Shown piece after piece: positions 6,904 to 13,525 of a DNA stretch of 36,994 bases (position 1 is the first letter of the stretch; the number at the start of each line of letters is the position of its first letter). This stretch comes from a virus. The notes under the pieces are model-generated. The model was not told the origin of the DNA. It was given only the letters and a program-made list of their open reading frames with translations, and did not search any database. The position numbers and the translations under genes are program-made. The DNA is taken from IMG/VR virus record IMGVR_UViG_3300046167_000986, positions 1-36,994 of that record; one strand, 5' to 3'.

Positions 6904-8897
6904 TGCCCTTGCGCTACAAATCAAAGGGCGTTCCAGAGCTGCCATCCGATTTCCGACAGGTTGCCGAGGACTTGCTCGGCCCCGTCGACTGGCAGGACGC
7001 GCATTCGGGATTCTGCAAATGTCCTGGCGAGCACCTGCATACACGTTCGACGGGCCATCGAGATTGCAAGGTCTTCATCGATGACGGCGTGCCGACCATT
7101 CACTGCTTCCATGACAGTTGTAAGGACGAGGTGATTGCAGCCAACTTCAGGCTGCGGTCGACCATCGGCAAGATGACCTATCGCATGAACGGGCATACTG
7201 GCAACATGGAGCGGCCGAATCGTAGTGCCATCGAACAACGTCCCTTCGAAACCTTTCTCAAAGCCTGTTTCCAGCCAGACGACATTTTGTCCTTTGCGCC
7301 CGGAACGATCCTCGAAGGTGAGACCCGTGCGATTCCCGAACACAGCGGCATCAACGTCTTCACCCGCGATCAATGGCTGGAACGCGCCGACGCCAAAGGA
7401 GGTATTGGACGTCTCTTCTCGACAAGGCATGGCCTTTACCTGCGCATCAATCCGGTCACGCTCAAATCCAATGGCAGTGACAAAGATGTGGCGGCCTATC
7501 GCCATACGCTCATCGAGAGCGACAAGATTCCGAAAGAAGATCAGGAGCGAATCCTCCGCGACTCAGGATTGCCGATTGCGGCACTGATTGATTCCGGTGG
7601 CGAGAGCATCCACGCATGGGTGCGGGTCGAAGCAAAGACGAAGGAAGAGTTCCACGAAAGACGGGAGCGCCTCTGGGAATCACTCCCTGAAGGCTTCATC
7701 ATCGACGGCCAGAACAAGAACCCGTCTCGCTTCTCTCGCTGTCCGGGTGCAAGGCGTGGCAAGGCGTTCCAGAAGCTGCTCGATGTAAACCTCGGACCAA
7801 CCTCATTCGAGGAGTGGGAACAGGAAGCCGATAGCCTTGGGCTGGGCCCTCCCCTGCGCATCTCTCAACTCGGCGAATACGATACCGAGAACGACCCGAA
7901 CACGGTGCTGGGAAACCGCTGGCTCTGCCGTGGCGGTAGCCTTGTGGTGGTTGGTCAGTCAGGAATCGGCAAATCCTCGTTCTCGATGCAGCTCTCCGTC
8001 CTATGGGCGCTTGGGCAGCCAGCCTTCAACATCAAGCCAGTGCGACCGCTCAAGAGCCTGATTATTCAGGCCGAGAATGACATTGGTGATTTGGCTGAAA
8101 TGTTTCAGGGCGTGCGTGTTGGCATGGGCCTCAGCCCGGAGCACAACGCCTTGCTCGAAGAGAACCTGATTTTCTATCGCGACACCATTCACAGCGGTGC
8201 CGAGTTCGCCCGCACTGCGGAAATTCTGATCAAACGGCACCAGCCCGACCTCGTATGGGGCGACCCGCTGCTCAACTACATTGGCGACGATGCCAGCCAG
8301 CAGAAGGTCGTCAGTGAATTCTGTGGAAGGCTCCTCAATCCGATTTCGGAGCGAACTGGTATCATCTGGTGCTTCATGCACCACACCGGCAAACCCAGCC
8401 AGGACGCGAAGGCGAAGCAACACTGGACCGGCTCTGACTTTGCCTACAGTGGTCTCGGTTCATCGGCCCTTACGAACTGGGCGCGCGAAGTGGCCGTGCT
8501 CATGCGCACGAAGACGCCCGAAGGTCAGGCCCCAACTTTTCGCTTTGAACTCTGCAAACGTCGCAAGCGCGCAGGCATGACCGATACAGCGGGTAATCCT
8601 TCCGAGGCAATCTTCGTCCGACATGGCGAACGTGGCATCTGCTGGCAGCAATGTGAACAGCCGGTTGAGGCCCAAAAGGAAAAGGGCAGCCGTTATAAGG
8701 TCGGCAAACGCGACAAGCCCGGACGCCCCAAAGTGATGGATGAGGCCATCCCTGAATTCAAAGCACTCAAGCATCTGACCAAGGAAACTGCATCCGAACT
8801 TTCGGCGCAGTATGGCGTGTCCATTCGCACCATTAATCGCCGCTGGAAAGCCTACCGCGACGAACAGGAACAAGCCGCAAATTCATCTTCAAAATAG
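6903..8897 (+). CDS. Zinc finger, AEP primase-like and RepA-type AAA_25 helicase fusion
   Basis: The product has 664 residues in four parts. Residues 38-73 hold a Cys/His cluster (C38, C40, H44, H46, C55, H67, C68, H70, C73) like a zinc-binding primase segment. About 178-290 resembles archaeo-eukaryotic primases, with YRHTLIESDKIP, ALIDSGGESIHAWVRV and NPSRFSRCPGARRG. Residues 345-560 are a RecA-fold ATPase: Walker A GQSGIGKSS (351-359), Walker B LVWGDPLL near 450, and MHHTGK as sensor. The C-terminus (about 610-655) is an HTH with VSIRTINRRWKAY. It is the likely replication initiator/primase-helicase. It lies directly before a repeat cluster that could be its binding site. Confidence 0.85.
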   Translation: MPLRYKSKGVPELPSDFRQVAEDLLGPVDWQDAHSGFCKCPGEHLHTRSTGHRDCKVFIDDGVPTIHCFHDSCKDEVIAANFRLRSTIGKMTYRMNGHTGNMERPNRSAIEQRPFETFLKACFQPDDILSFAPGTILEGETRAIPEHSGINVFTRDQWLERADAKGGIGRLFSTRHGLYLRINPVTLKSNGSDKDVAAYRHTLIESDKIPKEDQERILRDSGLPIAALIDSGGESIHAWVRVEAKTKEEFHERRERLWESLPEGFIIDGQNKNPSRFSRCPGARRGKAFQKLLDVNLGPTSFEEWEQEADSLGLGPPLRISQLGEYDTENDPNTVLGNRWLCRGGSLVVVGQSGIGKSSFSMQLSVLWALGQPAFNIKPVRPLKSLIIQAENDIGDLAEMFQGVRVGMGLSPEHNALLEENLIFYRDTIHSGAEFARTAEILIKRHQPDLVWGDPLLNYIGDDASQQKVVSEFCGRLLNPISERTGIIWCFMHHTGKPSQDAKAKQHWTGSDFAYSGLGSSALTNWAREVAVLMRTKTPEGQAPTFRFELCKRRKRAGMTDTAGNPSEAIFVRHGERGICWQQCEQPVEAQKEKGSRYKVGKRDKPGRPKVMDEAIPEFKALKHLTKETASELSAQYGVSIRTINRRWKAYRDEQEQAANSSSK

Positions 8898-8901
8898 CCA
8901 A

Positions 8902-9055
8902 TGCCAAAATGACAAAACTCCTCATTGCCAAAATCTTTTTTCGACCTCAGTGCCATTGCCAAAATACCGTTTCCCCCTTAGGGGGGAAACGGGTGTTATT
9001 TTTGGCACTAGGCACACCCCATACCCCTAAACGCCGCCTGCTGACAGTTTTGGCA
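8902..9055. repeat. Cluster of five TGCCAAAA boxes (iteron-like)
   Basis: The gap between the primase-helicase gene and 9076 holds five exact copies of TGCCAAAA. Three are on the + strand (8902-8909, 8926-8933, 8957-8964) and two are inverted (9000-9007, 9048-9055). Most are preceded by AAT or ATT and the three direct copies are followed by T. Spacing is 24 and 31 bases for the direct copies and 48 for the inverted ones. Such arrays next to a replication initiator gene are typical of origins or initiator autoregulation. The binding protein is unknown; the HTH at the end of the upstream product or the downstream HTH protein are candidates. Confidence 0.6.
8967..8992 (+). other. Perfect 11-bp GC hairpin inside the repeat cluster
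   Basis: CCGTTTCCCCC (8967-8977) pairs perfectly with GGGGGAAACGG (8982-8992) across a four-base loop. It stands between the three direct and two inverted TGCCAAAA boxes. No T run follows directly, though GTGTTATTTTT begins at 8994. It could be a terminator for the replication operon or a structural part of an origin. The location between oppositely oriented boxes favours the origin idea slightly. Confidence 0.55.
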
Positions 9056-9075
9056 TTGCCGAAGGGAGGCCCGGC

Positions 9076-9639
9076 ATGAGCCAAGACAATTACGCGAATC
9101 GGCAGCGTGAGCATAATGCCGCCTACAGTCAGGCCTACGCGGATTGGGTGGCGAAGCTCAGTCCGAAGAAGCGACGCGAACTGCAGGAGCGTGGCCTACT
9201 CGAAGCACAGGTCGATGCCTTCGAGACGGGCAAGCCTATCGACGTGAGCGAACTGCCCTTTGCCGACGAAACAGCGAAGCCTGAGCCAGAGGACGAGCCG
9301 CAGCCCGAATCTGATGCCGAAGACGTATGGGCTGCACTGCGTCGACTCATCGCCGAGCTACTGGCCGACCGCGATCCCGGCCTCGCACTCGACTGCCTCG
9401 CGCTCGTGAGTGGCGTCGGCTTCATGGGCGATTCGATGACTGCCATCGCCAAACGCCACAAGGTCACACGAGCCGCCGTATCCAAAAGATGCATACACTT
9501 GACCGAACAGCTCGATCTCTTGCCGTCGCGATCCATGAAGTCGTTGACAGCGCGCACCTCATATCGAACCGCACAAACCAAGAACCATGACAATCGAGAA
9601 CGCTTTGACGATGGACGGGGCTCCCGTTCGAGTAACTGA
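9076..9639 (+). CDS. HTH protein, sigma-like DNA-binding fold
   Basis: The product has 187 residues and is preceded by a good ribosome binding site AAGGGAGG (9062-9069). The N-terminal half is charged and probably disordered, with a Pro/Glu-rich acidic linker (about 65-90). Residues 95-165 form a helical domain with a helix-turn-helix, MTAIAKRHKVTRAAVSKRC, then LTEQLDLLPSRSMKSL, as in phage proteins with sigma-70 region 4-like folds. It may bind DNA at the repeat cluster just upstream or regulate transcription. Its last 53 bases overlap the next gene in another frame, so the final residues may not be important. Confidence 0.68.
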   Translation: MSQDNYANRQREHNAAYSQAYADWVAKLSPKKRRELQERGLLEAQVDAFETGKPIDVSELPFADETAKPEPEDEPQPESDAEDVWAALRRLIAELLADRDPGLALDCLALVSGVGFMGDSMTAIAKRHKVTRAAVSKRCIHLTEQLDLLPSRSMKSLTARTSYRTAQTKNHDNRERFDDGRGSRSSN

Positions 9640-10276
9640 AACCGGTCTCTGCATCGACGCAGAACTGACCTTCGAGCAATGGTGCGATGTCGGCCGCAAA
9701 GTCGGTCGCGTGGCTCGCACTTCGCTCTTCCTTGTTGGCGATTGGCTGACCTACGGCCAAGACCGCTGGAACAGCGGCCAGCGATTCGAGAAGATGGATG
9801 AGAATCAGAAGGAACGCTACCTCGATGCGATGAAGGACACCGGCCTCGAACTGCGCACGTTGCAGGATGCCGCCTACGTCGCCCGCAATGTGCCGTATGC
9901 CCAGCGCAGACCTGAGCTTACCTTCGAACACCACAAGACCGTGGCTAAGGTCAAGGACGAGCATGAGCGCGAGGAGTGGCTCAAGAAAGCCGACAAGCAT
10001 GGCCTGTCCACCCGTCGCCTGCGCAAGTCGATCATGCTCGGCCACGTCGCCCGCGACCATGAGCTGCGCGGCAGCACTCACGAACCGCGTGAAACGCATA
10101 TCCTCTGGATTCAGCGCATGGTGCAGTGGTGGGCCAAGGTGAAAGACGATCCCATTCACGCCGACATGACCCGCGAACAGTTGGAAACCGTAGTCTTGGA
10201 CTTTAAGCCCGTCCTCGAAATCGTGGAGGAAATCCAGAAGCGAGCTGACAAGGCCGAAGCCTACCTCGACGTGTAG
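9587..10276 (+). CDS. LmbU-like/phage protein with ParB-C-like helical domain
   Basis: The product has 229 residues. Its core (about 28-135) has a pattern I know from a phage and actinobacterial family related to LmbU regulators: FEQWCDVGRKVGRVARTS, LVGDWLTYGQDRW, GLELRTLQDAAYVARNVP, HHKTVAKV and WLKKADKHGLSTRRLR. These proteins are helical and probably bind DNA. The C-terminal 90 residues look helical and charged. It starts inside the previous gene and is followed by a long palindrome. A role in transcription or replication control is inferred; the exact function is unknown. Confidence 0.65.
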   Translation: MTIENALTMDGAPVRVTETGLCIDAELTFEQWCDVGRKVGRVARTSLFLVGDWLTYGQDRWNSGQRFEKMDENQKERYLDAMKDTGLELRTLQDAAYVARNVPYAQRRPELTFEHHKTVAKVKDEHEREEWLKKADKHGLSTRRLRKSIMLGHVARDHELRGSTHEPRETHILWIQRMVQWWAKVKDDPIHADMTREQLETVVLDFKPVLEIVEEIQKRADKAEAYLDV

Positions 10277-10292
10277 TTGCATCCAGTGGCAT

Positions 10293-10341
10293 TGAGTCGC
10301 GTCCCGTCGACTCGTGGCGCCACGAGTCGATCAGACTCAAC
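10293..10341. repeat. 24-bp perfect palindrome with flanking inverted heptamers
   Basis: Bases 10308-10331 form a perfect palindrome of 24 bases with no loop; each half reads as TCGACTCGTGGC and its complement. It is flanked symmetrically by TTGAGTC (10293-10299) and GACTCAA (10335-10341), which pair with each other, so the whole region can fold as a long cruciform. There is no T run after it. It could be a dimeric protein binding site, a resolution site or a factor-dependent terminator. Confidence 0.65.
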
Positions 10342-10374
10342 TGTGTGCTACTCGAGACAACAGAACCAAAGGCT

Positions 10375-10396
10375 TTGACACCAGCCCCTGCGCATG
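10375..10396 (+). promoter_or_regulatory. TTGACA-N13-ATG start element
   Basis: TTGACA (10375-10380) lies 13 bases before the ATG at 10394. The same arrangement occurs before 17025, 24603 and 36360, and with 14 bases before 14422. No -10 box fits in the gap. Confidence 0.4.
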
Positions 10397-11200
10397 AGCA
10401 GGCGCATCTACACAGAGAAAGTCCGACGGAAAGTCATCCAACTGCATACCGTTGAGAAGCTCGGAATCAAAGCGATTTCCAAATGGTTTAACGGGAGGCC
10501 CGGCAAAACGACAATCGAACGTATCTTGCGCGATGCGGGAGTTTATGAAGGGCCGCAAAGGATTCGCGAACAGCAGAAACAACGAGCAGATCGGCAACAG
10601 CGTGTTATTGAACAAGAGAAGAAGTGGCGGCATCGGATGGCTGTCTGCCTCTGGAATCTGCGAAAAGGCATCGGCGTGGAAACGACCTGCCACCAGAACG
10701 GATGGCCCGCGAAAACAATCTGGAACCACTTGAAGGAAAGGCCGAGTTATCGTAAAGCCAGATCCAAGCTTGAAGTGAAATCGTCATCAGTTCGGCCACG
10801 ACAGAAGAAGTTTGGATGGGTCAGCAAGCAGTATCCCCGTGAAACCATGTTCCTTGAAGCCCTTGCAAGCAGGTTCGAAGAACATGGCATAGGTTACGAA
10901 AAAGAACCGAGAATTGGTGCAACCCGATACCGTGCGGATTTTAGCGCACTTGGTCACCTCATCGAATGCAAAGTTGATCTTTCGCATACCGCGATCAAAT
11001 CCTGTCTCGGGCAGTGTTGGATTTACCGCATCCTTCAGGAGTTACCAATCGTCATCATAATCCCTGACGACGTTGATACGAAGCACCCTTTCCCTGAAGC
11101 CTTGAACATGATGAACATTCAACTGCTTCGAGAATCAGAATTACAAAAATGGAGCCAGAAGGCCATTCAGGAGTCTTCTTGCGCGCTCCACCCACGGTAG
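10394..11200 (+). CDS. HTH protein with C-terminal PD-(D/E)XK nuclease domain
   Basis: The product has 268 basic residues. The N-terminal 120 residues contain two HTH-like units, LGIKAISKWFNGRPGKTTIERIL and a second around GVETTCHQNGWPAKTIWNHL. Residues 147-225 read as a PD-(D/E)XK nuclease: a helix with Glu150/Glu153, YRADF with Asp182, LIECKVD with Glu191 and Lys193, and a following helix with Gln207 and Tyr211 (GQCWIY). The nearest analogy is a Vsr/homing-type or transposon-type nuclease. Base use looks more AT-rich than in neighbours, and it is framed by a palindrome and a terminator, so it may be a recent insert. The substrate is unknown. Confidence 0.68.
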   Translation: MSRRIYTEKVRRKVIQLHTVEKLGIKAISKWFNGRPGKTTIERILRDAGVYEGPQRIREQQKQRADRQQRVIEQEKKWRHRMAVCLWNLRKGIGVETTCHQNGWPAKTIWNHLKERPSYRKARSKLEVKSSSVRPRQKKFGWVSKQYPRETMFLEALASRFEEHGIGYEKEPRIGATRYRADFSALGHLIECKVDLSHTAIKSCLGQCWIYRILQELPIVIIIPDDVDTKHPFPEALNMMNIQLLRESELQKWSQKAIQESSCALHPR

Positions 11201-11223
11201 GGTCCCTCAGCAGACCGGTGGGT
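11190..11223 (+). other. Imperfect hairpin over the stop codon
   Basis: ACCCACGGT (11190-11198) pairs with ACCGGTGGGT (11214-11223) with one bulge, and the stop codon of the nuclease gene lies inside. CCGGTGGGT recurs at 11371-11379. No T run follows, so this is more likely an RNA-stabilising structure than a terminator. Confidence 0.35.
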
Positions 11224-11283
11224 TTGAGAGACACCTTCAATTTTCAACTTCCCACTAAATTAAGATCAGAATGATTCGCGAAG

Positions 11284-11310
11284 CCCGCTAAACAGCGGGT
11301 TTTGTTGTTT
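11284..11310 (+). terminator. Rho-independent terminator
   Basis: CCCGCT (11284-11289) and AGCGGG (11294-11299) form a perfect 6-bp stem with loop AAAC, followed by TTTTGTTGTTTT. This is a textbook intrinsic terminator on the + strand. It closes the early/replication unit 84 bases after the last stop codon. Confidence 0.82.
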
Positions 11311-11381
11311 TGGGAGGCAGGAAATCTGAGGGGGAAACTACCGATGGAAAATCTGTCCTGTTTTTTCCTCCCGGTGGGTAA

Positions 11382-11400
11382 GTCGTTCTGAGCGAACGAC
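11382..11400. repeat. 7-bp mini-hairpin
   Basis: GTCGTTC (11382-11388) and GAACGAC (11394-11400) form a perfect 7-bp stem with a 5-base loop. It has the same design (7-bp stem, tiny loop) as the hairpins at 17730-17766 and 21949-22022 but a different sequence. There is no T run. Confidence 0.5.
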
Positions 11401-11429
11401 CGAAGAATCACGATTACCCTAGACGTAAG

Positions 11430-11458
11430 TTGTCACCATGTCAGATTACTTATAGAAT
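11430..11458 (+). promoter_or_regulatory. Sigma70-like promoter for the second transcription unit
   Basis: TTGTCA (11430-11435) and TAGAAT (11453-11458) are each one base off consensus and are exactly 17 bases apart. The expected start is about 11465, giving a leader of about 13 bases before the ATG at 11478. It follows the terminator at 11284, so a new unit appears to begin here, reading through the nuclease/methyltransferase block toward the packaging genes. Confidence 0.72.
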
Positions 11459-11477
11459 CCGAAACCCATGACATGCA

Positions 11478-11714
11478 ATGACTAACAAATCTTCAACCGA
11501 ACTGAATGCCGCCCTGAATGTGGTTCAGGCCATCGCGGAAACGATCCGGGAACTCGGCGAAGTTCCCTCGGGCGAACTCTACGCCCGCCTGATGAGAAAG
11601 CTCGACCATCACCAATACGACCAGGTGATCGGGATTTTGAAACGGACTGGACTGGTGACTGAAACACCCGGACACCTGCTCCGCTGGAACGAACCCGAAA
11701 CCAACGCGCAATGA
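11478..11714 (+). CDS. Small winged-helix-like protein
   Basis: The product has 78 residues. Residues 10-70 have the spacing of a small winged helix: a long first helix, then GEVPSGELYARLMRKLDHHQ as helix two and the recognition helix, then YDQVIGILKRTGLVTETPGHLLRW ending in a wing. Such proteins are often phage regulators. It is the first gene after the best promoter in the window and overlaps the next start by four bases (ATGA). Confidence 0.65.
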   Translation: MTNKSSTELNAALNVVQAIAETIRELGEVPSGELYARLMRKLDHHQYDQVIGILKRTGLVTETPGHLLRWNEPETNAQ

Positions 11715-11878
11715 AGATCGACCTGAGCACCATACCCGAACACGCGCTCGAAGCCGTTCGCGACATCGCTGCCGAGCAAGGCGAGACGCTCATGATGCCG
11801 GAGGATTTCATCCGCTATCTTCAAGAGGACGAGGAAGCACTCGAACTGGTCCTACCCTACATTGAAGCCAACTTTTAG
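11711..11878 (+). CDS. Small acidic hypothetical protein
   Basis: A 55-residue product begins MKIDLSTIPEHALEAVRDIA and ends LPYIEANF. It is predicted all-helical and acidic. The start overlaps the previous stop as ATGA, which supports it as a real coupled gene. I do not recognise the family; by size and position it may partner the small winged-helix protein. Confidence 0.6.
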   Translation: MKIDLSTIPEHALEAVRDIAAEQGETLMMPEDFIRYLQEDEEALELVLPYIEANF

Positions 11879-11913
11879 TCGAATGAACCATAACCAAGAA
11901 CCAATACCGAACC

Positions 11914-12441
11914 ATGAATAAACTATACTGGATCGTCTGCGAGGAGAACGACCGAACCTTATACGAAGGTCGCTTCCTCGGAAGAACACGAGGCGCAGCC
12001 CTCAAACACCTGAAAGAGCAGTTAGGCCGGTCGTCATTGACCGGCCTTGTTTTTTCCATCACGGAGATACCCGTCCCACTCATTCGCGAGATCGTCCAAG
12101 AGGTCATGGCTGGCAACACCAGCGATGCCCCGATGAGCGAGACACGTCCACCGGCACCGGTCGAACCGGAAGCTGACAATGTCGTTCGCTACGCCGCCTT
12201 TGGACAGGATGGCGACCAAGAACCCGAGCCTGCTCCACAGTCCGATGTTGAGGACGACGATCCGCCGCCGTCGGGAGCCACGACCCGCAACCGCACCGAC
12301 TACGATTGGGAAGCAATTAAGACCTGCTACATGGAGGGACGCGGCCCCAAGGATGTAGCCGCCATGATGGACGTTCCGATCAACACTCTCCGCAAACGTA
12401 TCACCCGCGAAGGCTGGGCAAAGCAAAGGAGGGAAGCATGA
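11914..12441 (+). CDS. Two-domain protein with C-terminal HTH
   Basis: The product has 175 residues. Residues 1-65 form a small alpha/beta domain (LYWIVCEENDRTLYEGRFLG, then a basic helix and LTGLVFSITEIPV) of unknown family. An acidic, proline-rich linker (about 75-125) follows. Residues 128-172 are an HTH of the kind found in terminase small subunits and recombinases: WEAIKTCYMEGRGPKDVAAM, then NTLRKRITREGW. An intrinsic-terminator sequence lies inside the first domain's coding sequence. No SD precedes the ATG. A regulatory role is inferred. Confidence 0.68.
   Translation: MNKLYWIVCEENDRTLYEGRFLGRTRGAALKHLKEQLGRSSLTGLVFSITEIPVPLIREIVQEVMAGNTSDAPMSETRPPAPVEPEADNVVRYAAFGQDGDQEPEPAPQSDVEDDDPPPSGATTRNRTDYDWEAIKTCYMEGRGPKDVAAMMDVPINTLRKRITREGWAKQRREA
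12024..12055 (+). terminator. Intragenic rho-independent terminator-like hairpin
   Basis: AGGCCGGTC (12024-12032) and GACCGGCCT (12039-12047) make a perfect 9-bp stem with a six-base loop, followed by TGTTTTTT to 12055. It looks like a stronger intrinsic terminator than the one at 11284, yet it lies in frame inside the gene 11914-12441 (codons 37-48). It may attenuate transcription from the promoter at 11430 until an antitermination mechanism or translation overrides it. Confidence 0.6.
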
Positions 12442-12890
12442 GAGTCTGGGAAGCAAAGCTCAGCTACAACCTGCTTCGTCTCGGAGAAGAGCCGACGCTC
12501 AATGAAGCCAAGGGTGTTGTGAGCTACCTACAAAACGCATTCGACGAAGACCCCACCGTCGAATGGTTCATCGCGATTCTGTTGAACCGGAAGAACCGCC
12601 CAATCGCTCGCCACATCGTGAGCAAAGGCACGGCAACCTCGTCACTGGTCCACCCTCGGGAAGTCTACAAAGCGGCAATTCTCTCGGGAGCCACCGGCAT
12701 CATCGTCGCACATAACCACCCAAGCGGAGACCCGGCACCCAGTCGCGCCGACATCCAAGTCACCCGGCAACTTCGTGAAGCCTCCAAAGTAGTCGGAATT
12801 GATCTGATCGACCACGTCGTGATCGGCACTGCCGAAGACGACCCGCTCGGGCTTGGCTTCTACTCCTTCAACGAAGCAGGACTCCTATGA
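12438..12890 (+). CDS. RadC-like JAB/JAMM domain protein
   Basis: The 150-residue product has the metal-binding JAMM signature HNHPSGDPAPSRAD, giving His92, His94 and Asp105 in the HxHx10D pattern. It matches the JAB domain of RadC without the HhH region, the usual short form in mobile elements and phages. JAB domains are metalloproteases or deubiquitinase-like enzymes; the RadC family's role is unsettled. It is the middle gene of a tightly overlapping set (ATGA to both sides), next to an AAA+ ATPase. Confidence 0.88.
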   Translation: MRVWEAKLSYNLLRLGEEPTLNEAKGVVSYLQNAFDEDPTVEWFIAILLNRKNRPIARHIVSKGTATSSLVHPREVYKAAILSGATGIIVAHNHPSGDPAPSRADIQVTRQLREASKVVGIDLIDHVVIGTAEDDPLGLGFYSFNEAGLL

Positions 12891-13525
12891 ACATGATCAA
12901 CAGCACCCACTCATCACCACTGGCATGGCGACCCTCCTGTCCCGAGGACATCGTCGGCCCAGCGAGACAGATCGCCTCGAAACTTATCCAGAAAGTAAGC
13001 AAAGCCAAGAACGACGGTCGTGGACCAATCAAGATCCTGATTTATGGACCTCCGGGCGTGGGCAAGACCACCATCGCCGAGTTGCTTGCCGCCGAGCTGA
13101 CCGCCTCCCAATGGAGCGTTGAAGACGCAAACGGCAAACTCGTCACTATCGAAACCGTGAAAAGCTGGATGCGTGAACTAGCCTTTGGGAACCTGTTCAG
13201 TGACTGGTCCGTGAAGATCGTCAATGAACTCGACCGCAGTTCGCGTGACGCCCAAGACCTGATGCTGACCTATCTCGATAAGCTGCCGCCCGGCAGAGCC
13301 TTTATCGGGACGAGCAACCTCGACTTGGGTCAGCTCACCGAAAGGTTCCAGACCCGCTTCCAAGCGATCAAACTTGAAGCCCCGGCATCCGAAGAGATCC
13401 GGGGCTTTTTGATGCAACACTGGGAGGTGCCGGAATCGGTCGCCTCGATGATCTCTGTCGGATGCGGAGGAAATGTCCGCGCCGCTCTCGCTGACCTCGA
13501 AACGCACTTCGACGCCCATGAGTGA
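12887..13525 (+). CDS. Clamp-loader-like AAA+ ATPase
   Basis: The product has 212 residues. Walker A is GPPGVGKT (54-61). The Walker B strand is VKIVNELDRSS (109-119), with Asn at 113 where clamp loaders have Asp and Glu114 retained. Sensor 1 is TSN (142-144), and QTRFQ (about 155-159) looks like the SRC/arginine finger. This resembles the RFC/DnaX/RuvB-type AAA+ group. A small lid domain with sensor 2 follows (GGNVRAALADL). It may load a clamp or remodel DNA during replication; no sliding clamp is encoded in the window, so a host clamp or another partner is implied. Confidence 0.8.
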   Translation: MNMINSTHSSPLAWRPSCPEDIVGPARQIASKLIQKVSKAKNDGRGPIKILIYGPPGVGKTTIAELLAAELTASQWSVEDANGKLVTIETVKSWMRELAFGNLFSDWSVKIVNELDRSSRDAQDLMLTYLDKLPPGRAFIGTSNLDLGQLTERFQTRFQAIKLEAPASEEIRGFLMQHWEVPESVASMISVGCGGNVRAALADLETHFDAHE

